Of a stretch of DNA of 44,679 bases, positions 32,156 to 38,780 are shown piece after piece. A model generated the notes under the pieces. It was not told where the DNA came from. It searched no databases and saw nothing but the letters and a program-made list of their open reading frames with translations. The translations under genes and the position numbers were made by a program. Every line of letters starts with the position of its first letter. The first letter of the stretch is position 1. The stretch is from Bacteroidales bacterium UBA1216 (GTDB taxonomy: Bacteria > Bacteroidota > Bacteroidia > Bacteroidales > Paludibacteraceae), in the NCBI GenBank assembly GCA_002309255.1, contig DBXI01000019.1:1-44679 (forward strand), written 5' to 3'.

Positions 32156-33286
32156 TCAGCTCATCTGGATAAACTGCTCCAGGAAGACGTCATATACAGC
32201 ATAGCCGTCACCTATCTGTGTAACGATATCTTTGTCTCGCAACGATCGCAAAGCAGATTGTACACTACTGGCGGATGCCAGATGATGCTTTCTGACAAAA
32301 CCTTCGGATGTCAAGTTGTGAGCAACTCTTTCCCGAGCAATGGCATATAACAACTGGCGCTGTCGGGCAGGGGTAGATGCAAGTAATTCGCGGTAAAAAA
32401 GCTCCTGTATCTGAATAACATTGGTCATCGCCAATTCAATAGTCTCGTCCGCGCAAGCTTCACCGTCAGGTGTCAGGGCAAACATCTCATTGAGCATCAC
32501 CTGCATATACCACGTTATGCCTCTACACATCGAATAAATGCGTTCTACAAGGGAACTACCTATGCTCTTATTGCTCTTGGCGAACATATCTTGCGCAAAA
32601 GTGATATAGGTCTGCTCGGGTATTGGCTCAAGTGACATATTGACCGTGCTCTGATAGAAGGGCTTGGACGGTGACAGAAACATCTGCGCCATCATGTGCT
32701 TGCGACTACCGGCAAAGATGAACTGCGTGTTCTTGCATTGCTGTATATGGGTGCGTAGCAGTGCTTCGATATTCTTTTGGTCGTATAAGGCGACCTGCTG
32801 AAATTCATCGAAAGCCACAACGCAAACACGATCAGCTGCTTCAAGAAAGGCAAAGATCTGCTCCAATGTCAGTTGAGGGTTGGCGATCTCACCGATACCC
32901 ACATTGAACGTTGGTGTCCCTGTCACTTCATCCAACTTAAAACCGAAACGGAGCGAACTAATTATTTGAAAGAACTTCTCTTTCCACGTAACATGAGCAG
33001 AAACAGTGCTATAAACCGCATTGCCGAAGGCACATACCAGTTCGTCCAGACTGCTTGTGGCAAAAAGATCCACATATACCGTGTAGTAAGCACGCCGGAT
33101 GTCATCCTGAACAAAAAGGTGACTGATCAGCCCAGACTTTCCCAAACGGCGATCCGATATGAGAGTCATATTCCTGCCGTTCTGAAGATGCTTCTTTAGC
33201 AAAGCGGTTTCATTCGTTCTGTCACAGAAATACTCAGGCGATACGTACTTGCCTATCACAAAAGGATTTATAACGTTTTCTCTCAT
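32156..33286 (-). CDS. AAA-type ATPase (ATPase_2-like, PF01637-like) with C-terminal winged helix
   Basis: The product has 376 residues. It begins NPFVIGKYVSPEYFCDRTNE, typical of this family. The Walker A is a reduced form, SDRRLGKSGL (44-53), and the Walker B is VVAFDEFQQ (156-164), followed by a sensor-like FIFAGSRKHMM. The C-terminal 80 residues (LLYAIARERVAHNLTSEGF, then SALRSLRDKDIV) look like a winged helix. Such ATPases are common in Bacteroidota and Archaea, but their job is not known. The gene sits between two phosphoesterase paralogs yet has its own upstream repeats and probably its own promoter, so it may be an insertion rather than part of their function. Confidence 0.8.
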   Translation of the reverse strand: MRENVINPFVIGKYVSPEYFCDRTNETALLKKHLQNGRNMTLISDRRLGKSGLISHLFVQDDIRRAYYTVYVDLFATSSLDELVCAFGNAVYSTVSAHVTWKEKFFQIISSLRFGFKLDEVTGTPTFNVGIGEIANPQLTLEQIFAFLEAADRVCVVAFDEFQQVALYDQKNIEALLRTHIQQCKNTQFIFAGSRKHMMAQMFLSPSKPFYQSTVNMSLEPIPEQTYITFAQDMFAKSNKSIGSSLVERIYSMCRGITWYMQVMLNEMFALTPDGEACADETIELAMTNVIQIQELFYRELLASTPARQRQLLYAIARERVAHNLTSEGFVRKHHLASASSVQSALRSLRDKDIVTQIGDGYAVYDVFLEQFIQMS

Positions 33287-33300
33287 GATTGTGTAAATTT

Positions 33301-33345
33301 ATTGCACTTTCAATTATTGCGCTTTCAATAATTGCATATGCAATA
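33301..33345. repeat. Three 15-bp direct repeats upstream of the ATPase gene, ending in a palindrome
   Basis: attgcactttcaatt, attgcgctttcaata and attgcatatgcaata lie head to tail, starting 15 bp upstream of the ATPase start codon. The last unit contains the perfect palindrome ATTGCATATGCAAT (33331-33344). This is a probable operator array or leader repeat for the ATPase gene. Confidence 0.7.
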
Positions 33346-33370
33346 ATTGTGCCAAATTGTCCGAAAGCAA

Positions 33371-33442
33371 TCAACAATTGCCCACAATTTTCAACAATTT
33401 AGTTATTCATTGCATTGTCTTTGATTGTGGGCAATTGTTGAC
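33371..33442. repeat. Palindromic pair of the GTCAACAATT repeat (empty hairpin)
   Basis: TCAACAATTGCCCACAAT at 33371-33388 is the exact reverse complement of ATTGTGGGCAATTGTTGA at 33424-33441 (18 bp, 35-nt loop). The right arm ends 16 bp from the stop codon of the 33459 gene. It may act as a terminator or RNA-stabilising hairpin for that transcript. Confidence 0.85.
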
Positions 33443-33458
33443 TATCTATAACCTATCG

Positions 33459-36400
33459 TTACTTGACCAGTTCACCGAGGATGTTGTAGGTGTGGCCATC
33501 CTTGCGGATGAAGATCTGGCCGTCGCGGAAGAACTTATCGCCATCATTGATGACAGGCTGGATGAGTTCCTCGTAGCCGGTAGGCATGCCGTGGGGGTGA
33601 GTACGCTTCACGCGGATGGTGTTGTAAACCTCCCTCTTATTGTTATTCTTGGTGTCTATGTAATAGGTTACCATTTCCAATCCGGCTTCTGATACATTGA
33701 AACGTGTATAGGATGGGAAACCGGGCTGACCGAACTTTGAGGTAAAGAGATTGAACAGGTTCTCTACGTTATGATGGTGATTATCAAACAACTTGGAGGG
33801 ATCAGTTGTATAGGTGGAGTCCATATCATGACGGCTGTGCGGCTCATAGCGCTTACGTCCGCAGGTAGCGCCGATGAAGTACAGCGTACCATCATCGGTA
33901 GTGAATGTACCTCCTTCGAGGCCGGTTGCGTTCAAGCTGCGCTCATATCTCTTTTTCATTTCCGGATATAAACGCACTGTGTCGGTAACAGAACCCGGAA
34001 CAACAGTCTTGGTGTCGGGATTAACCGGACCCATGACCTCGTAGCAGTGGTCGTGACCTTGGATAGCAAGATCAATCTCGCACTCCTTGAAGATTGGCAG
34101 CATCATTGTGCGCAACAGCGTACACTCGTCGTCCTCGTGGTGACCGGCACCGGAGAAGATGTTCTTGTGCGAAAGCGTTACACGATACTTGGCTTCAGGG
34201 TGAGCCTCAATCTGCTCCTTGAACCAGTTGCGGATATCCTCGGAGAGGTAAGTGGATTTCATGATAGTCTCATCCGTGCCGGACTCACGCCACCAGTCCT
34301 GCATAGAGAATACGAGGAAGAGCACGTCGCCATAAACGAAGCTATAGGTGATACCATGGAATTGCGGTTTAACCTCCGCTGCATTAGCGAAGCCCCAATC
34401 GGTATTGAAGTGGTAGTCGTAGTTCAGACTCGGACTGTCATCATGGTTACCATCGGTAGGAACGATGGTCATCTTGTTGAGCACAGGACGCATCGAACCT
34501 TCGAACCAGCGTTCCCACTGCCACTCGGAGTTGGTCTTGCCGCCTGTATCCACAAAGTCACCAGGGAAGATGCAGAACTTAACGTCCGGTTCGTTCTTAA
34601 CCACAGCATCCGCACAGATCCGTGCCTGCTCAATATATTCAGCATCCTGAATATGGCTATCGGTCATATATACGAATGAGTAGTCGCCTTGGTCTGCATC
34701 CTTGGTTACGAACTGTGCGATGTCACTCCAGTGACCTTCGAAACCTACACGCCAGCTATATGTTGTGCCGGGTGTGAGATTTTCAGCGAGTGCCTTATGG
34801 CTAATGTATTCAAACTTCGTATCGCGCGGAAGACCTGCGGCGGTACAGATGTCGTACTTCGGACTCTCGCTGGCCTGGATAGGTGTGTAGTGCAACAATG
34901 CCTCGCTGATTGTAGCGTGAAGCGTGATCAGTCCATCAACGGTAGCGAAATCCTCTTCAGTAGCATTGGCTTTTGCTAACAGTTGTACCTCGCCATCCGT
35001 CACACCGCCGTTGGTGAACCAGCAGAAACCCATGTGGGTGGCAGGATCGCCGTTGACTGTAGCAATCTGGTTGTAGGGAGTCTCTTTCGGTTGGAGTTCA
35101 GCGATGCGCTGATTCATAACCACCAATCTGGGTGCAATGAGAGTGATGTTCGCTTCCGGATCCACGCTGTCAATCTTTGCTTCTGTCTTAGCAACCAGGA
35201 AGGGGATGAAACTCGGAATAGAATAATCCTCAATCTTGTATGTTTCTTCTGCTTCCAGCACTTCTACCGGATATTTGACCGGTTTCACGGTGATTGCAGC
35301 CGAAGCTTTGAATCCACCATCTTCCGTCTCAACCCAAACTGTCGTCTCACCCTCTTTGACGCCGGTCACTCTGCCTTTGTCAACAGTAGCAATCGTCTCG
35401 TCTTCGACAGACCAGATGACATGTCTGTTACTTGCATTAACGGGCTCTATCTTTGCCAACAATGTACCTTTTGATCCCTCACTCATTGTGAGTGATGTCG
35501 GACTGATTGAAACACCGGTAACAGCAATGACCTTAGCATCAGGGTCGTATTCGTATGCACCTATATCCGCGCCCTCGCCTATCGAACGCTCTACCCCCTT
35601 AAGGTCAGTCTTGGTACCTTTATCCGCATCTCCCTTGTCCAAAAGGGGTGCAGACGCACTTGTAAGGGAGAAATCCGCCTGACGCATAATTGTTATCTCA
35701 TTCGCATTTGAAGGAATACCTACGAAAGTTGACGGATTGAGGAAGTTAGGACCATCCTCCGCAATGTTATCTTTGTTCAGCGCTATACTCATAAATGTTG
35801 ACGAAGAGCCATCATCTGTAACATTGTTACCCCTTGTTGCTGATTCGTGTATTTCATTCACGTGTCCGGTGTAAGATGCAGCGGATTTGTTTCCCCAAAA
35901 TACATTGTTATATACTGTACCTCCTCCAATGTATGAACCGGCATATGACTCACCATAGTTATTGGCAAATGTACAGTTAATAACCTGACTTTTGTTACCT
36001 TCCGGGACATAAATACCTCCGGAGTTTGGCCAACCGGAAACTGTGGCTGCATTGTTATGGAGAACGCAGTTACGAACGACACAGGAATCTGCGTTACTGA
36101 TTATTCCATATTTGCCGCCACAACCGCGAATAATCGTATTTTCAACCACTCCTGATTCTTTGTTATAGATAGCACCTCCGTGGCTGGTAGAAGTACAAAG
36201 TTCAATAACGCAATGGTCAATCAAGCCACCTTTGTTATAAATAGCACCTCCGTAACCGCTTCTGGCCTTGCAAGAACTAATAGTACAATTACGTATGATA
36301 GGTTGCGCACCACCTCCGCTAACAACATATATAGCACCACCTTGTGAGCCATCACAGTCGCGGATAACACAATTGCTGAGGATCATATTGGCGCGTATAT

Positions 36401-36812
36401 TCACCGCACCACCTTCATACTTAAAGGAATTGTTTTGCAAAATCAGACCGTCAATAACAATCGTATTCGTTGGCGGATTGTCATACTTAGTGACTAATCG
36501 ATCGCCATCACCTAAATCCGTTCCATCAATAATAGTTTCGAATAATTCAACATCACGCATTCCGGTCTCGGGATCGTAACCACCCAGATAGGTCGCACCG
36601 TCTCGTGTAGAAATGCGCTCGTTATACACACCTGCGGCAATGAACATAGTGTCACCTACTCCAACACTCGATATCGCACCTCCGATAGTTGTTTTGGCAT
36701 GTTCCCATGACTTACCGTCACCGTCATCTCCTGTCGGGGAAACATAACGGTTGCTGGCTGACGCGCACAGCGCTGCTGCGCAGAACGTCAAAAGAAATAA
36801 AAGTTTTTTCAT
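33459..36812 (-). CDS. Beta-helix / Big_2 / purple-acid-phosphatase-like metallophosphoesterase, copy 2, with C-terminal tag
   Basis: The product has 1,117 residues and the same order as copy 1: signal peptide (MKKLLFLLTFCAAALCASA), beta-helix (about 20-425; GGAIYNKGG-type turns, ADIGAYEYDPDA at its end), Big_2 (about 428-510; VIWSVEDETIATVDKG), phosphatase N-domain (about 578-705; VNGDPATHMGFCWFTN), and phosphoesterase domain with DSH (D718, H720), GD (D752), GNHDD (N789, H790), SHK (H882) and GHDH (H920, H922). The tag is FFRDGQIFIRKDGHTYNILG. It has a longer insertion than copy 1 between GPVNPDT and DDGTLYFIGATCG. A metal-dependent phosphatase activity is likely; the beta-helix probably binds or processes a polysaccharide. 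Confidence 0.82.
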   Translation of the reverse strand: MKKLLFLLTFCAAALCASASNRYVSPTGDDGDGKSWEHAKTTIGGAISSVGVGDTMFIAAGVYNERISTRDGATYLGGYDPETGMRDVELFETIIDGTDLGDGDRLVTKYDNPPTNTIVIDGLILQNNSFKYEGGAVNIRANMILSNCVIRDCDGSQGGAIYVVSGGGAQPIIRNCTISSCKARSGYGGAIYNKGGLIDHCVIELCTSTSHGGAIYNKESGVVENTIIRGCGGKYGIISNADSCVVRNCVLHNNAATVSGWPNSGGIYVPEGNKSQVINCTFANNYGESYAGSYIGGGTVYNNVFWGNKSAASYTGHVNEIHESATRGNNVTDDGSSSTFMSIALNKDNIAEDGPNFLNPSTFVGIPSNANEITIMRQADFSLTSASAPLLDKGDADKGTKTDLKGVERSIGEGADIGAYEYDPDAKVIAVTGVSISPTSLTMSEGSKGTLLAKIEPVNASNRHVIWSVEDETIATVDKGRVTGVKEGETTVWVETEDGGFKASAAITVKPVKYPVEVLEAEETYKIEDYSIPSFIPFLVAKTEAKIDSVDPEANITLIAPRLVVMNQRIAELQPKETPYNQIATVNGDPATHMGFCWFTNGGVTDGEVQLLAKANATEEDFATVDGLITLHATISEALLHYTPIQASESPKYDICTAAGLPRDTKFEYISHKALAENLTPGTTYSWRVGFEGHWSDIAQFVTKDADQGDYSFVYMTDSHIQDAEYIEQARICADAVVKNEPDVKFCIFPGDFVDTGGKTNSEWQWERWFEGSMRPVLNKMTIVPTDGNHDDSPSLNYDYHFNTDWGFANAAEVKPQFHGITYSFVYGDVLFLVFSMQDWWRESGTDETIMKSTYLSEDIRNWFKEQIEAHPEAKYRVTLSHKNIFSGAGHHEDDECTLLRTMMLPIFKECEIDLAIQGHDHCYEVMGPVNPDTKTVVPGSVTDTVRLYPEMKKRYERSLNATGLEGGTFTTDDGTLYFIGATCGRKRYEPHSRHDMDSTYTTDPSKLFDNHHHNVENLFNLFTSKFGQPGFPSYTRFNVSEAGLEMVTYYIDTKNNNKREVYNTIRVKRTHPHGMPTGYEELIQPVINDGDKFFRDGQIFIRKDGHTYNILGELVK

Positions 36813-36856
36813 GATGTAATTATTTTAGGATTGTTATTATCTTTCAGCCGCGCTGT

Positions 36857-36888
36857 CGTGATCCCGTTATCACGTTATTTCGTTATCC
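36857..36888. repeat. Degenerate 8-bp tandem repeat between phosphoesterase genes
   Basis: Units cgtgatcc, cgttatca, cgttattt and cgttatcc, in the 115-bp gap between copy 2 and the lipoprotein phosphoesterase. Confidence 0.75.
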
Positions 36889-36927
36889 CGAAACTGAATG
36901 ATGGTTACTATTGCGCGGCAAAACGGG

Positions 36928-38682
36928 TTATAGTGCTTCCGGCACGCTGTGCGGCTTGTTGCGGATGATCTTCATCGTGTTGAATAGCGAAGCGTTGCCG
37001 TCTGCGTCATCTGCGGTGTAGGAGTTGAACTCGATGCAATCGTCCTTAACAGTAATCTTTGTGAACGAAGGTCTTTCCGGTTGACCGAACATGCCTGTGA
37101 ATAGGTCAAAGTAATTCTCTACGTCGTGCTTTCCCTTCTTTAACTCTTCCGGAGTGTTTGCGTAGTCGGCTTCCATCTGCTCTTTGCTGTGTGGATAATA
37201 GCGTTTTCGTCCGCAGGTGGCTCCGATGAAGTACAGCGTGCCGTCGTCGGTGCAGTATGTGCCGCCCTTGTAGCCGGTCATGTTCTTGTTGGTGTTAATC
37301 GGAACCTCCTCGCGGTCGGTGATAGCGTCCAGGATAGGCGTGCAGTTGTCGGGGTTAACCGGACCTATCACCTCGTAGGTGTGGTCGTGGCCTTGCAGTG
37401 CTATATCGATTTCGCAGGCTTTCATCGTTGGTAGCATGCAGGCGCGGAACAGCGGCGGCTCTTCGTCCGTTGAGTGATCCGAACCGGAGAACAGGTTGAA
37501 GTGCGCAAGCGAAACACGGTACTTCGTGTTCGGGTTTTCTGCTACAGTTTTCTTGAACCAGTAACTTACGTGGTCGGTCAAGTACTGCGAGGTCTTCTCC
37601 GTATAGCTGTAGTCCTCGCGCCAGAAGTCCTGCATTGAGAACACCAGGAACAGCACATCGCCGTAGATGAAGTTATACACTATTCCCTCGAATTGCGGTT
37701 TGCGGGTGATGGTGTAGTTGAACTCGTTGTCGGTGTTGAAATGGTAGGTGTAGTTGATGTTCGGGCTGTCGTCATGATTACCGTCGGTGGGCACAATAGG
37801 CATATGCATGGTAACAGGTTTCAATGCTTCCTCAAACCAGCGTTCCCACTCCCATTCGCTATTGGCTATGGTGCCATCCTCCACAAAGTCACCTGGAAAT
37901 ACACAAAAACGTGCTTCGGGAACGATTTTTACAGCAGCCGTAGCGCAACGACGGGCATATGTGATGTATTCCGGGTTCATGATGTGACTATCGCTCATGT
38001 AGATGAATGAATATTCCCCCTGATCCTCATCCTCGGTGCGGAAATGCGCAATGTCACTCCAATGTCCATCGTAGCCTACACGCCAACTGTAGTCTGTGCC
38101 GGGAGTCAACTCGGTGGCTACTGCCTTATGACTGATGTATTTGTATTTCAGGTTTTTAGCCAACCCGGAGAAGGCGACTATATACTGGCAAATACCTGTG
38201 TAGCGCATAGCTTTTGTCTGTGTGGCGGCAGCGTGCACCGTGATCACGTTACCGGACTTAAAATCCGCCTCTGTGGCATCAGCCAGCGGCACAATCTGCA
38301 CCTCGCCTTCGGTCACGCCATCGTTTGTGAACCAGCAGAAACCCATGCGGGTCTTCGGATCACCATTGATGGTGGCCACCATGTTGTATGGTTCCTCTTT
38401 GGGTACAAGTTCTTTGATGCGCTGTCGCATGGTCTGCAGATTCTCATCCGTCGGGTCATTAGCACATGCCGTTTGAGCAATCTTGAAGGCCGTGTGGCTG
38501 GGAATAGTGTAGTCCTCAGCCGTGTACATCGAGTCAGCAAGCTCCCACTCGGTCTTCGGTACATAGACCTCAGTGCTGTCCTGAGGTTCCGGTTCGGGTT
38601 CCGGCTCAACAATAGGCTCCTGCTTGCAGGAGGGCAAGCAAACCATGCTGCATAGCAGCAATACGAAATAAATTTTCTTCAT
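36928..38682 (-). CDS. Purple-acid-phosphatase-like metallophosphoesterase lipoprotein, copy 3 (no beta-helix, no tag)
   Basis: The product has 584 residues. The lipobox LPSC gives Cys19, followed by an acidic Pro linker (EPIVEPEPEPEPQDSTEVY). The phosphatase N-domain (about 95-218) has INGDPKTRMGFCWFTN and LTPGTDYSWRVGYDGHWS. The catalytic domain keeps DSH (D231, H233), PGD (D265), GNHDD (N302, H303), AHF (H394) and GHDH (H432, H434). It lacks the beta-helix, the Big_2 domain and the C-terminal tag of copies 1 and 2. Since it is lipid-anchored, it does not need the tag if the tag is a sorting signal. It is probably co-transcribed with its neighbours. Confidence 0.85.
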   Translation of the reverse strand: MKKIYFVLLLCSMVCLPSCKQEPIVEPEPEPEPQDSTEVYVPKTEWELADSMYTAEDYTIPSHTAFKIAQTACANDPTDENLQTMRQRIKELVPKEEPYNMVATINGDPKTRMGFCWFTNDGVTEGEVQIVPLADATEADFKSGNVITVHAAATQTKAMRYTGICQYIVAFSGLAKNLKYKYISHKAVATELTPGTDYSWRVGYDGHWSDIAHFRTEDEDQGEYSFIYMSDSHIMNPEYITYARRCATAAVKIVPEARFCVFPGDFVEDGTIANSEWEWERWFEEALKPVTMHMPIVPTDGNHDDSPNINYTYHFNTDNEFNYTITRKPQFEGIVYNFIYGDVLFLVFSMQDFWREDYSYTEKTSQYLTDHVSYWFKKTVAENPNTKYRVSLAHFNLFSGSDHSTDEEPPLFRACMLPTMKACEIDIALQGHDHTYEVIGPVNPDNCTPILDAITDREEVPINTNKNMTGYKGGTYCTDDGTLYFIGATCGRKRYYPHSKEQMEADYANTPEELKKGKHDVENYFDLFTGMFGQPERPSFTKITVKDDCIEFNSYTADDADGNASLFNTMKIIRNKPHSVPEAL

Positions 38683-38722
38683 TGTATTATTGTCTTTTTC
38701 GTTATGACTTTGTTCTTTGCGC

Positions 38723-38770
38723 GCGTCATGATGACGCGAAGACGTAATTACGTGATTACGACAATCATTG
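38723..38770. repeat. Degenerate 8-bp repeat between copies 3 and 4
   Basis: Units gcgtcatg, atgacgcg, aagacgta, attacgtg, attacgac and aatcattg. The array mixes direct and inverted octamers (ATGACGCG is nearly the complement of GCGTCATG), so it may fold. Confidence 0.55.
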
Positions 38771-38780
38771 CGCGCCGGGG

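Noticed and set aside
28885..32172. 1,095-codon open frame on the + strand
   Set aside because: It is antisense to the 28909-32106 gene, which has a signal peptide, recognisable domains and a paralog. The antisense protein has no family features; the open frame follows from codon usage of the real gene.
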